Assembly (NCBI RefSeq): GCF_001189965.1
Contig: NZ_LFLU01000013.1
Coordinates: forward strand, 103,986 to 167,985
Reading direction: 5' to 3'
Source of the DNA: Herbaspirillum rhizosphaerae
GTDB taxonomy: Bacteria; Pseudomonadota; Gammaproteobacteria; Burkholderiales; Burkholderiaceae_D
Length of the DNA stretch: 64,000 nucleotides
The notes under the pieces were generated by a model that had not been told where the DNA came from, did not search any database, and saw nothing but the letters and a program-made list of their open reading frames with translations. The position numbers and the translations under genes were made by a program. Each line of letters begins with the position of its first letter. Within the stretch, counting starts at the first letter, position 1. Shown here piece by piece: positions 8,324 through 16,554 of the stretch.

Positions 8324-10744
8324 TTACGCAACCTGCGGATCGTTGCCCGCCGCCAGCGTGCCGACCGGCAGCGTCTGATCGTGTTCAGGCACCGGGTAAG
8401 CCACGTCGATGCCGTCGACTTCCACGGCAACGCTTTCCGGCAGCAGCACATTGACCTGGAATTGACGGAAGTCGGCGCCCTCGGCCTGGTCCAGGAACTG
8501 GATCTCGATGCTGCCGTGTTCGCGGGTGACAAAGTCCAGCACCGCGTCCATGCCGACGCCGCGTCCCGATACGTCGGTCACTTCGCTGCGGGTCGAGAAG
8601 CCGGGGCGCATGATCAGTTGCGCCAGTTCGGCATCGGTCATGACCTGGTCGGCGCTGATCAGGCTCTTTTCGATGCCTGTGCGGCGGATATGCGCCAGCG
8701 CCAGGCCGCGACCGTCGTCCGACAACGCCATGTGCAGCATGTTGTTCATCACGCCCATTTGCAGGCGGATCGTGCCGGCTTCCTGCTTGCCGCTGGCCAG
8801 ACGTTCGTCCGGCGCTTCCAGGCCGTGGTCGACGGCGTTGCGGATCAGATGCATGAAGACATTTTTCAGCAGCGCCGACGAATGCGTGTGGATAACATAA
8901 CCGTTGTCTTCGATCTCGACCACCGGCGCAGCCTTGCCCAGCTCAGTCGCCAATGCCGGCAGCGAATCGGTCACGCTGGCCAGCACTTCATTGATCGTTT
9001 CCGTGCCCAGCAGACGCAAGGTCTTGCGCACGGCATTACGGACCGCGACCAGTTCGTGCAGGTTGGCGGTGTTGACGGTTTCCAGGCGGTGCAGGCTTTC
9101 CAGGATGTGCTTGCGATCGATGGTCATGATGTGGCGTTCGACCGCGGCAGCCTGTTCCGGCGCAGCCTGGCGGCCCAACGTGACTTCGTTGATGCGGGCG
9201 TAGCGGTCGATGGCGACGCGCACCTTGGCCAGGTCCTGCAGCAGGTATTCCTGATCCCAGACGGCGCCGGTTTCCGGATGGCGCAGGTCGTCGTAATGCT
9301 CTTCAACGCTGTGCACCACGTTGCTCAGGTGCAGCAGGCCGTAAGTGCGGCCGTTGCCCTTGATCGTATGCATGTTGCGGAACAGCTTGGCGATGGCGAA
9401 GGCGGTGGCTTCCGGGTTCTGATGCACCAGTTGTTCGTTCTCGTCGAGGAAGCGGCGCGAGGTCACGATGAATTCCTGGAACTTCGGCGCGCTCACGGCC
9501 AGGATCTCGCCGATGATTTCCAGCTCGTTCTTTTGTTCGTTGGCTTCGGCAGCCAGCTTGCGCAACTCGGTCACGTCGCGTACGCACAGCATCAGGCGGA
9601 TCACCTGGTCGGCGTCGTCGGTGATCGGCGACCAGCTCAGGTCGAGGATCTTGACGCGGCCGTCGGTCATCTTCTTCTCGACTTCGCCGACCATCAGGTG
9701 TTCGTTGAATTCGAAGTTCATCACGTCTTCGCCGATACAGGCGCCGCCGATGGCTTCAATCTGCGACAGCGTATCCGCACCCAGCGTGGTGCCGGTGAAG
9801 ACCAGATCCATCAGGTCGCGGCCGGCGATGTCGGTAGTCTCGAACACGGTTTCAAGGAAGGCCGAATATTCCGGATGCACCTTGTTGCCGTCGACCACGG
9901 TCAAAATGCCTTGCGGGATGTTTTGCAGCATGGCTTGCATGTCGGCGGTCTTTTGCTTGACCTGGGCCGAGGCTTCCTGGATCTTCTCGATCATGCCGTT
10001 GAAGGCGACGATGGAGTGGCCGACTTCATCCATGCTGTGCACCGGCAGGCGGCGCGTGAAGTCCTGGTTGACGGCGATCTCGGTCATCATGGTCTGCATG
10101 CGGCTGATCGGGCCGGTGATCTGGCGATACAGCAGGAAGCCGATCAGGGTCAGCACCACCACGGCGACCGCCGTCACGATGGAGATCATGGTCGTGGTCG
10201 ACGCCAGGTTCGCATTCAGCGCAGCGATGGCGGTGTCCTTGCTGCGGTTCTTTTCGATGCGCAGGGTATCGACCACGCCTTCCAGCTCGGCCTGGTATTG
10301 CACCACGCCGCCGAAGAACGAGGCTTGCGCCAGTGCTTCCTTGCCGGCCAGCTTGAACTTGGCGGTGTTGTCGATGGCGCCGAAGTAGTTGTCGAGGCTT
10401 TCCTTCGCTTGTTCGATCAGGCCTTTTTGCGCCTGGCTCACCGCCTGGCTGGCCTGGAATTCAAGCGCTTTTTCCAGCGTCGCCTTCTTGGCCGCCAGCT
10501 TTTCGTTTTCCTGACCGACCAGGTTGTTGTCGGTCTCGGTCACCATGACCATCGCGGCCAGTTGCACATCCTTCAGTTGCCCGACCAGATCGGACGAGGC
10601 CAGCACGCTGGGCACCACGCCTTCAGTGACCGACTTCACTTCCACGGCGCTGCCGCGGGACTGGAACACCGCATAACCGCCGATGGCGGAAATTGCAATG
10701 AACGTGAGAATGACGAGCAAGGTAATGCGCAGACGGATAGTCAT
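8324..10744 (-). CDS. Transmembrane sensor kinase with HAMP, PAS, Hpt and CheA-like HATPase domains
   Basis: An 806-aa protein. TM1 is about 7-27; a helical periplasmic 4HB_MCP-type sensor spans about 30-180; TM2 is about 187-206; HAMP about 207-260; a PAS-like domain about 265-395; an Hpt domain with phosphorylatable H459 in 'HTIKGNGR'; and a CheA-like HATPase with N-box 'HLIRNAVDHGLE' (632-643), G1 'DDGRG' (676-680) and G2 'GRGVGMDAV'. The CheW-like P5 domain of CheA is absent and the protein ends soon after the ATPase. It thus joins a receptor-type sensor to a CheA-type phosphotransfer core in one polypeptide. It is the first gene of a four-gene operon ending with CheX- and CheY-type proteins. 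The signal is unknown. Confidence 0.88.
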   Translation of the reverse strand: MTIRLRITLLVILTFIAISAIGGYAVFQSRGSAVEVKSVTEGVVPSVLASSDLVGQLKDVQLAAMVMVTETDNNLVGQENEKLAAKKATLEKALEFQASQAVSQAQKGLIEQAKESLDNYFGAIDNTAKFKLAGKEALAQASFFGGVVQYQAELEGVVDTLRIEKNRSKDTAIAALNANLASTTTMISIVTAVAVVVLTLIGFLLYRQITGPISRMQTMMTEIAVNQDFTRRLPVHSMDEVGHSIVAFNGMIEKIQEASAQVKQKTADMQAMLQNIPQGILTVVDGNKVHPEYSAFLETVFETTDIAGRDLMDLVFTGTTLGADTLSQIEAIGGACIGEDVMNFEFNEHLMVGEVEKKMTDGRVKILDLSWSPITDDADQVIRLMLCVRDVTELRKLAAEANEQKNELEIIGEILAVSAPKFQEFIVTSRRFLDENEQLVHQNPEATAFAIAKLFRNMHTIKGNGRTYGLLHLSNVVHSVEEHYDDLRHPETGAVWDQEYLLQDLAKVRVAIDRYARINEVTLGRQAAPEQAAAVERHIMTIDRKHILESLHRLETVNTANLHELVAVRNAVRKTLRLLGTETINEVLASVTDSLPALATELGKAAPVVEIEDNGYVIHTHSSALLKNVFMHLIRNAVDHGLEAPDERLASGKQEAGTIRLQMGVMNNMLHMALSDDGRGLALAHIRRTGIEKSLISADQVMTDAELAQLIMRPGFSTRSEVTDVSGRGVGMDAVLDFVTREHGSIEIQFLDQAEGADFRQFQVNVLLPESVAVEVDGIDVAYPVPEHDQTLPVGTLAAGNDPQVA

Positions 10745-11097
10745 GTGGAGTTTTCCCTGGTGGCGGTAGGCATGCGCGTGGTTTTGTTATCCGACCGGTC
10801 AACCACTCTCGACGCCGCAGCATTCTTGCACTCAAGTATTACTTCCGCATGACAACAAAATACCAAAAGGAAATAAGAAGGATAAATTTACTGCTTCAGT
10901 GCCGATGGAAAAAGCACGCACTGCATTAAATAATTCCACATGGAAACATGCTGAGCATTGATGGCTGAGGAAATCGTCGCCGGACACAGCGCCGACGAAA
11001 AAGCCGAAAGCGCGCTACCATGTTCGCTCCCCGCCATGACGCCATGGACAACACACCAGCAAGCCGAGAGCACATATCGCCCGGCCAGGAGACACGC
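10745..11097. other. Divergent intergenic region, kinase operon / DUF296 gene
   Basis: About 350 bases separating the minus-strand chemosensory-like operon from the plus-strand DUF296 gene. It must contain both promoters. A partial match to a flagellar sigma28 -10 element (TCGGATAA, minus strand near 10785) lacks the TAAA element at proper distance. Short plus-strand frames here look like chance. Confidence 0.5.
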
Positions 11098-12006
11098 ATG
11101 CAAGCATCTTCACTACAACCGGCACCCCTGCCCTTCGCCCGCAGCGCCCGCCATCCCGGATCGCCGGATCCGGTTCGCATCGTCAGCCTTGCCGGCGATG
11201 CGGCCGCTGCCGGCTTTACCCTGCAAGCCGGCATGAACCTGCGCGACGCCATCAGTACGCCGCTGGCTGCTGCTGGCATCAGCGGCGCGACGGTGCGGTT
11301 CGAGAATCTGCGCGTGTCGCCGCATCATTTCCTGATGCCGGCCTTGTCGCATGACGGCAAGCACGCGGCGTTTTACAGCGCGCCGCATGAAGTCGCGGGC
11401 GGCGTTGTCATCGAACTGGCCTGCGCCACCTACGGCCGCCGCGACGGCGCCCCGTTCGTGCATTGCCACGCCATCTGGCGCGACGCCGACGGCAAGCGCC
11501 AGGGCGGCCACATGCTGATGGACCAGACCGTCGTCGCCGAGCCTGCTGTCGCACACGCCTGGGGCTTGCGCAACGCCACGATGGAAACGCGCTTCGACCC
11601 GGAAACCAATTTCACGCTGTTCCACCCTGCCGTGGTCGATCACGACGCCGCCGGCAAGACCGGCGGCCCACGCACGGTGCTGGCCCGTATTCGTCCGGAT
11701 CAGGATCTGAACATGGCGATTGAAGAGGTCTGCCGCACGCACGGCATCCGCCGCGCCAGGGTGCGCGGCAGCGTCGGCAGCATTATCGGCGCCGAGTTCG
11801 AGGATGGACGTGTGGTGGAAGATCTCGCGACCGAGATCCTGGTGCGCAACGGCGAGGTGCGACCGACTGCTGACGGCCTGCGCTGCCATCTGGACATCGC
11901 GCTGATCGACCCGCGCGGCAATGTCTGCGAAGGCGTGCTGGCGCGCGGACGCAATCCGGTGCTGATCTGCTTCGAGCTGGTGCTGGAAGAACAACCGCAC
12001 GACTAA
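11098..12006 (+). CDS. DUF296 (PCC/PPC) domain protein, two copies
   Basis: A 302-aa protein with two copies of the PCC/DUF296 fold. The first covers roughly 18-160 ('VRIVSLAGDAAAAGFTLQAG'... 'VHCHAIWRDADGKRQGGHML'), the second 180-300 ('RTVLARIRPDQDLNMAIEEVC', 'ARVRGSVGSIIGAEFEDGR', 'CHLDIALIDPRGNVCEGVL'). The family includes plant AT-hook PPC domains and bacterial trimers of unknown biochemical role. In the first copy 'CHAHWRD'-type histidines (here CHAIWRD) are retained, suggesting a metal or ligand site. ATG at 11098 is chosen because AGGAG lies 7 bases upstream; longer frames lack this. It stands alone on the plus strand. Confidence 0.82.
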   Translation: MQASSLQPAPLPFARSARHPGSPDPVRIVSLAGDAAAAGFTLQAGMNLRDAISTPLAAAGISGATVRFENLRVSPHHFLMPALSHDGKHAAFYSAPHEVAGGVVIELACATYGRRDGAPFVHCHAIWRDADGKRQGGHMLMDQTVVAEPAVAHAWGLRNATMETRFDPETNFTLFHPAVVDHDAAGKTGGPRTVLARIRPDQDLNMAIEEVCRTHGIRRARVRGSVGSIIGAEFEDGRVVEDLATEILVRNGEVRPTADGLRCHLDIALIDPRGNVCEGVLARGRNPVLICFELVLEEQPHD

Positions 12007-12012
12007 GAGCCG

Positions 12013-12426
12013 CTAAGCCGCCATCGCCTCGCAGCTTTCGGCGCAGACGCGGCAGGCTTGCGCGCACTCTTCGCCGATTGCAGTGCCCATGCACTGATGC
12101 TCGCACTCGCGGCAAGCGTCGGCGCAAATCTCGCGCACCCGCCGGCTGTAAGGCGATTGCTCCAGTTGCAGGCTGGCCGACAAGGCGCACAAGTCGCTGC
12201 ATTCCAGCAAGACCTGCGTGCTGGGCTCGACCTGCATTCCGCTGCGGCGGCGGCTCAGCGCCGCCAACACGCGCCGGCATGCCAGGTGGCATTGGGTACA
12301 GGCATCGATGCAGTTCTGCATCTGTTCTTTCATGTCGCCGTTGCCGTCTTTGGCCTGATTGTCTGCGAGCAGACGATGGATTTCGCGTTGGCCTGCGGTC
12401 AGTGCGCAGGCAGTGGATGTCGTCAT
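12013..12426 (-). CDS. Cys-rich four-helix-bundle copper-binding-type protein (DUF326)
   Basis: A 137-aa protein with about 16 cysteines spaced along predicted amphipathic helices: 'NCIDACTQCHLACRR', 'LLECSDLCALS', 'ICADACRECEHQCMG' and 'ECAQACRVCAESCEAMA'. This pattern is that of the DUF326/Csp family, in which cysteines lining a four-helix bundle store many Cu(I) ions. No signal peptide is visible, so it would be a cytosolic (Csp3-like) form. The ATG at 12426 has GGAGG about 9 bases upstream, better placed than the TTG two codons earlier. A small basic protein gene lies 75 bases upstream on the same strand and may be co-transcribed. Confidence 0.87.
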   Translation of the reverse strand: MTTSTACALTAGQREIHRLLADNQAKDGNGDMKEQMQNCIDACTQCHLACRRVLAALSRRRSGMQVEPSTQVLLECSDLCALSASLQLEQSPYSRRVREICADACRECEHQCMGTAIGEECAQACRVCAESCEAMAA

Positions 12427-12501
12427 TTGCAAATATCCTCCGTGGTTGATGCCGACAAGATCGTCGGCGCGTTGTTGACGGATGAAAGATGCGCAGTCCG
12501 G

Positions 12502-12792
12502 CTAAGCCCGGATGTTCTTGGCTGATTTGCTGCCGCTCTTGTTGCCGGCGTTGCCGGCGCGATGACTGTGGTGACTGTCGTGACTATGGGCGCGCGCCAT
12601 GGCCATGGCGGTGCGCCAGGCCTTTTTTCGTCTGGAGAAGATTTTCACTGCATTCGCGGCCATGCCCAGCGGCGGCACGCGGTCGATGTATTCCTCGACG
12701 TAGCAAGCGAATTTGCGCTTGTCGAGCTTGAGCACGCACGGGATGAATTCAACCGCTTGCGCGGCGGCGATTTTCACGGTTGTCTTTCTCAT
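12502..12792 (-). CDS. Small basic hypothetical protein with His-rich tail
   Basis: I do not recognise this 96-aa protein. It starts MRKTTVKIAAAQAVEFIPCV with a strong Shine-Dalgarno GGGAGG 5 bases upstream, so I believe it is translated. It has two cysteines, an acidic middle part ('CYVEEYIDRVPPLG'), and a C-terminal region rich in Ala, Lys and His ('ARAHSHDSHHSHRAG') that could bind metal. No membrane segment is obvious. It precedes the Cys-rich DUF326 gene by 75 bases on the same strand; a link with metal handling is only a guess from the His cluster and the neighbour. Confidence 0.6.
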   Translation of the reverse strand: MRKTTVKIAAAQAVEFIPCVLKLDKRKFACYVEEYIDRVPPLGMAANAVKIFSRRKKAWRTAMAMARAHSHDSHHSHRAGNAGNKSGSKSAKNIRA

Positions 12793-12846
12793 GCTTCCTC
12801 CCGGACGAGAATGCACAAACAGTCACCAACACAGTAAAGGCAAAGT

Positions 12847-12895
12847 AAAAAAACGCCGTCAGGAGCGTTTCAATGGGGAACCGCATCCTGACGGC
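12847..12895 (-). terminator. Rho-independent terminator after the DUF4142 gene
   Basis: Minus strand: GCCGTCAGGA, a 21-base loop, TCCTGACGGC, then G and seven T. The perfect 10-bp stem plus T-run lies about 90 bases after the DUF4142 stop at 12986 and before the start of the small basic gene at 12792. Confidence 0.8.
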
Positions 12896-12985
12896 AGAGG
12901 GGGAACCCGATGAGCGGGGTCCCGTTATTGTTATGCGTGCTGCTTTGGCTTACTGCTTAATTCAGTACCGGCTGCATGACCTGCC

Positions 12986-13570
12986 TTATTTCTTGGCATC
13001 CAGCTTGGCCTTGAGGGCGTTGGCCATTTCCAGGTGATGCTCCAGGTTAGGCAAGGTCTTGGCCGCGAAATCCTTCACGTCCGGATCCTTGGCGTCGCTG
13101 GCGTTCTTGCGGAACAGCTTGACGGCATCCTTGTGCGCCGCCACGCCGATCATGCGCACGTATTGCTTGTCGAAGGTGGCGCCGTCCAGTTTTTCCAGCA
13201 CCGCGATCTTGGCGCGTTGCGCCATGCTCGGTTCAGTCGGCGCTTCCACGTTCTTGCTGGCGGCCAGCTTCTTGAGGTTGTCGCCGACAGTGGTGTGTTC
13301 GTCGACCATCAGCGTCGCGAAATCCTTGACGTCGGGATTGGTGGTCTTTTCCAGCGCAATCTTGCTGGCCTTGACTTCGGCATTGCCGGCTTCCGCTGCG
13401 CTGTTGATGAAGCTCTTGTCGGCGCGCGGCAGGTCGTCGGCGCGCGCATGGCTAATCGCCAGCGCCAGGCCGGCCACGCTGATGGCGGTCAGGCCGAGGA
13501 TCTTGAACATGGCACCGGAGCGGCGTGCCGTTTGCATGCGTAACTGTGGACGAAATTGCGGCTGCGACAT
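12986..13570 (-). CDS. DUF4142 (ferritin-like) exported protein
   Basis: A 194-aa protein starting MSQPQFRPQLR, with AAGGAG 6 bases upstream. A hydrophobic stretch (about 22-40, 'FKILGLTAISVAGLALAIS') ending in 'SHARADD' looks like a signal peptide with a long basic N-region, so the mature part is periplasmic. The remainder matches the DUF4142 helical domain: 'KSFINSAAEAGNAEVKASKIALEKTTNPDVKDFATLMVDEHTT', 'NLKKLAASKNV', 'FDKQYVRMIGVAAHKDAVKLFRKNASDAKDPDVKDFAAKTLPNLEHHLEMA'. The family is common in soil proteobacteria and is often stress-induced; its chemistry is not established. It is transcribed divergently from the PoxB-like gene. Confidence 0.88.
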   Translation of the reverse strand: MSQPQFRPQLRMQTARRSGAMFKILGLTAISVAGLALAISHARADDLPRADKSFINSAAEAGNAEVKASKIALEKTTNPDVKDFATLMVDEHTTVGDNLKKLAASKNVEAPTEPSMAQRAKIAVLEKLDGATFDKQYVRMIGVAAHKDAVKLFRKNASDAKDPDVKDFAAKTLPNLEHHLEMANALKAKLDAKK

Positions 13571-13891
13571 GGTGATTCTCCTTATGAATGAAAGCGGGTC
13601 TGCGCCTTTGCCGGCTGAAACCGGACATTGCGGCAAACAACATGGTGTCAATGTAGTGCCGCAGCCGCCGCAAAGAAATCGGACATCGCCGCTGCTGCTT
13701 GTAAGAATCGAGGAGTGTTGAAGAATCCCGACGCCTTTGCGTGTTGCCGCGGCAAACCCTGCACGGTCGATTCCTACAGCGATTTACCGCAGTGGCCGAT
13801 AGAGATTGCCGGTGGGCAGGCCTATGCTGAACGGCAGTTGTTCACAAAGCCCTGCACTACCGTCCATTCATCCGCCAGACCAAGGATTCCC
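13571..13891. other. Divergent intergenic region DUF4142 / PoxB-like gene
   Basis: About 320 bases between divergent genes. A reading frame in phase with the PoxB-like gene is open from 13628, but the family's N-terminus starts at 13892, so this is taken as promoter and leader. I saw no clear operator. Confidence 0.5.
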
Positions 13892-15598
13892 ATGTCAACC
13901 ACCGTTGCCGAGATGCTCGTCGAAACCCTGCATCGCATCGGCGTACGCCAGATTTTCGGCGTCGTCGGCGATGCGCTCAATCCCCTGACCGAAGCCGTGC
14001 GTAAAGACAAACGCATCGAATGGATAGGCGTGCGTCATGAAGAAGGCGCAGCGCTGGCCGCCGCCGGGCAAGCCAAACTGACCGGCAAGCTGGCGGTCTG
14101 TTGCGGCACCACCGGCCCCGGCGCCAACCATCTGGTCGCCGGCCTGTACGAGGCGTGCAAGGACCATGCGCCGGTGCTGGCGATTTCCGGTGGTGTGCCG
14201 GCCAGCCGGCGTGGCATCGACTACCTGCAGGAAAACGTGCCCGACCTGCTGTTTCGCGACGTCGCCGCCTATACCCAAACCATCATCAATCCGGCACAGG
14301 CGGTGCAAGTCGTGCACCAGGCCATCGCGCAGGCCTACCATCAGCGCGGCGTGGCGCATATCAGCATCCCGGCCGATGTGATCGGCGGCAAGATCGCCAC
14401 TGGCGCATCAGTAGTGAGCATCAACACCTTGCGTCCGCAACCCGAGGTCATGCCTCCCGAGAGCGAAATCGGCCAGGCCGCGCGACTGATCGATGCCGCC
14501 AGATCGGTCGCCATCTTCGTCGGCAACGGCGGCCGTTCCAGCATCCAGGAGATCGCCGCCCTCGCAGAGAAATTGCAGGCGCCGGTGATCCATACTTTCC
14601 GCGGCAAGGACATGCTGCCCTACGACCATCCGCACTGGATAGGCGGCGTCGGCCTGATCGGCGGCGCCCCCGGCATGGATGCGATGCGCGATGCCGAGCT
14701 GCTGCTGATGCTGGGCACCGACTACCCCTATTCCGAATTCCTGCCGACACGCACCCAGACCATCCAGATCGACGAGCGCGGTTTTGTGCTCGGCCGCCGC
14801 ATGCCGGTCGATCTCGGCATCACCGGCTCGGTCGGACCGGCGGTGGCGCAACTGCTGCAACAGGTACACGGCAAGACCGATGCCGCCTTCCTGAACAAGG
14901 TCGGCGATCATCGTCACAACTGGAACATGACGCTCGACAAACACGCCGCCCCGCCGGCCAATCCCGAAAAAGGCCCGATCAAGCCTCAATATCTCGCGCG
15001 GCGCCTCAGCGATCGCGCCAATGAAGACGCCGTCTTCGTGGTCGACACCGGCGTGGTCACGCTCTGGTGCGGCAACTGGATCCGCCAGACCGGCAAGCAG
15101 CGTATCCTGGCCTCCTTCAACAACGCCGCTGTCGGCACCTCGCTCGGCCAGGGCAACGGCATCCAGGCGCTGGACCGTGAGCGGCAGGTGATCGTGGCGG
15201 TGGGCGACGGCGGCTTTACCATGCTGCTGGGCGAATTCATGACGGCGGTCGAACACAAGCTGCCGGTCAAGGTGGTGGTGTTCAACAACCGCGAATGGGG
15301 ACTGGTCCATCTGGAAATGGAAGAAGCCGGCCTGCCCGCCTTTGAAGGATCGAACTTCCCCAACCTCGACTTCGCCATGTTCGCCACCGCCTGCGGGGCC
15401 GGCGGCTATACCGCGAAGACGCCGGCGGAACTGGAAGAAGCCATGGGCCCCTTCCTGGCGTCGCCAGGACCGGCCGTGCTCAACGTCTTCATCGACCCGT
15501 CCGAACTGCCGGTCATGCCCCACATCAAGCTCGACCAGATCTGGCACTTCGGCATGGCCAAGATCAAGGAAGCGATGATCTCCATGGGCGGAAATTAA
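13892..15598 (+). CDS. Thiamine-diphosphate-dependent oxidase/dehydrogenase, PoxB-like
   Basis: A 568-aa enzyme of the acetohydroxyacid synthase/pyruvate oxidase family. It starts MSTTVAEMLVETLHRIGVRQIFGVVGD with AAGGA upstream. The catalytic-type Glu lies in 'VRHEEGAALAAAGQAK' (E50/E51). The central FAD/DHS-type domain and the C-terminal ThDP domain follow, with the Mg-ThDP motif 'VGDGGFTMLLGEFM...VVVFNNREWG' in the last quarter. Length and layout match pyruvate:quinone oxidoreductase (PoxB, 572 aa), which decarboxylates pyruvate to acetate and CO2 while reducing quinone at the membrane. The C-terminus ('KIKEAMISMGGN') is not clearly the amphipathic membrane-binding helix of E. coli PoxB, so a related 2-oxo acid decarboxylase remains possible. 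Confidence 0.85.
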   Translation: MSTTVAEMLVETLHRIGVRQIFGVVGDALNPLTEAVRKDKRIEWIGVRHEEGAALAAAGQAKLTGKLAVCCGTTGPGANHLVAGLYEACKDHAPVLAISGGVPASRRGIDYLQENVPDLLFRDVAAYTQTIINPAQAVQVVHQAIAQAYHQRGVAHISIPADVIGGKIATGASVVSINTLRPQPEVMPPESEIGQAARLIDAARSVAIFVGNGGRSSIQEIAALAEKLQAPVIHTFRGKDMLPYDHPHWIGGVGLIGGAPGMDAMRDAELLLMLGTDYPYSEFLPTRTQTIQIDERGFVLGRRMPVDLGITGSVGPAVAQLLQQVHGKTDAAFLNKVGDHRHNWNMTLDKHAAPPANPEKGPIKPQYLARRLSDRANEDAVFVVDTGVVTLWCGNWIRQTGKQRILASFNNAAVGTSLGQGNGIQALDRERQVIVAVGDGGFTMLLGEFMTAVEHKLPVKVVVFNNREWGLVHLEMEEAGLPAFEGSNFPNLDFAMFATACGAGGYTAKTPAELEEAMGPFLASPGPAVLNVFIDPSELPVMPHIKLDQIWHFGMAKIKEAMISMGGN

Positions 15599-15637
15599 GA
15601 CTAAACTGCGCTTGTTCCAACTTCGCACGAGGAAAGC

Positions 15638-16132
15638 ATGAAACTCAAAGGCTCCTGCCACTGCGGCGCCGTGACCTTCTCGCTCGACAGCGACACGCCC
15701 TATCCGTATCAGCGCTGCTATTGCTCGATCTGTCGCAAGACCCAGGGCGGCGGCGGTTATGCGGTCAATCTCGGCGGCGACTTCCACAGTCTCAAGGTCA
15801 AGGGGGCCGACGACGTCAGCGTCTATCACGCCCGCCTCAAACGCAAAGGCGAAAAGCGCATCCACACCAGCACCGCGCAGCGCCACTTTTGCCGCCTCTG
15901 CGGCAGCGCCCTGTGGCTGTACGACCCGACCTGGCCGGACCTGGTGCATCCCTTCGCCTCGGCCATCGATACACCCTTGCCGACGCCGCCCGAATACACG
16001 CACCTGCTGCTCGATGACAAGGCGCCGTGGGTGGAGGTCAAGGCCGGCCGCAAGGACAAGCAGTTCGGACAATTCCCAAAGGAGTCGCTGCTGGAATGGC
16101 ACCAGCGGCTGGGTTTCGCCGCCGACGATTGA
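15638..16132 (+). CDS. GFA/CENP-V domain zinc protein
   Basis: A 164-aa protein of the glutathione-dependent formaldehyde-activating (GFA) fold. The zinc-binding cysteines are visible: 'GSCHCGAVTF' (7-16), 'CYCSICRKTQGGGG' (28-41) and 'HFCRLCGSALW' (about 83-93). ATG at 15638 follows GAGGAAAGC. It starts 39 bases after the PoxB-like stop, so both may share a transcript. The canonical GFA protein promotes S-hydroxymethylglutathione formation in vitro, but most family members have unknown substrates, and no formaldehyde dehydrogenase is near. Confidence 0.87.
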   Translation: MKLKGSCHCGAVTFSLDSDTPYPYQRCYCSICRKTQGGGGYAVNLGGDFHSLKVKGADDVSVYHARLKRKGEKRIHTSTAQRHFCRLCGSALWLYDPTWPDLVHPFASAIDTPLPTPPEYTHLLLDDKAPWVEVKAGRKDKQFGQFPKESLLEWHQRLGFAADD

Positions 16133-16248
16133 ATCCCGGACCTGCACGTCGCCGCATCCGTCCTACAAGGCATTCAGGTCCTGTCCGATGCCTGCGCAGA
16201 TGCGACGGCGTTAGGCTTCGCTATCGACTCACCCTTCAGGAACCCACC

Positions 16249-16500
16249 ATGGACACCCATCCGAACGAAACGCAGGCGCGCGAACACTACGCCGAAGAAA
16301 TGGTGCGCCGCTATCGAGAACTGCGCCGCTGGGCCGTGGAAAACTGGCCCAATACGAAACAGCCGCTGGTGCAATCCGATTTCGTCGCCAGCGACCGCGA
16401 ACTGCTGTTGCTGCTGGGCGCGCGCCTGCATGCCGGAGAACCGCAAGCCGGGCCGGCCAACGCACAGTACGAAGACGTGACGCCCATGCCCTGGCCGTAA
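16249..16500 (+). CDS. Small hypothetical protein, 83 aa
   Basis: Not recognised. The ATG at 16249 follows CAGGAACCCACC, giving a moderate Shine-Dalgarno. The product starts MDTHPNETQAREHYAEEMVRRY and is hydrophilic, with an Arg-rich helix ('EEMVRRYRELRRWAVENW') followed by 'SDFVASDRELLLLLGARLHAG' and a Pro-rich end ('VTPMPWP'). No membrane segment. It is separated by 116 bases from the GFA gene. A longer frame to 16027 overlaps the GFA coding region and is rejected. Confidence 0.6.
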   Translation: MDTHPNETQAREHYAEEMVRRYRELRRWAVENWPNTKQPLVQSDFVASDRELLLLLGARLHAGEPQAGPANAQYEDVTPMPWP

Positions 16501-16554
16501 TCCGGCCATGATCTGGCTATGATCCGGGCATGAATCCGCCGCAATCCGGCCGGA

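Noticed and set aside
10745..10820. Flagellar sigma28 promoter upstream of the chemosensory-like operon
   Set aside because: Only a partial -10 match (TCGGATAA) without TAAA at the right distance.
8381..10852. Plus-strand open frame of 823 codons opposite the membrane kinase
   Set aside because: Antisense to a gene with intact HAMP, Hpt and HATPase motifs; the plus-strand product has no recognisable feature.
13628..13891. N-terminal extension of the PoxB-like gene
   Set aside because: The open frame continues upstream, but the family start (MSTTVAEMLVETL) has its own AAGGA site, and the extension has no similarity to a signal or domain.
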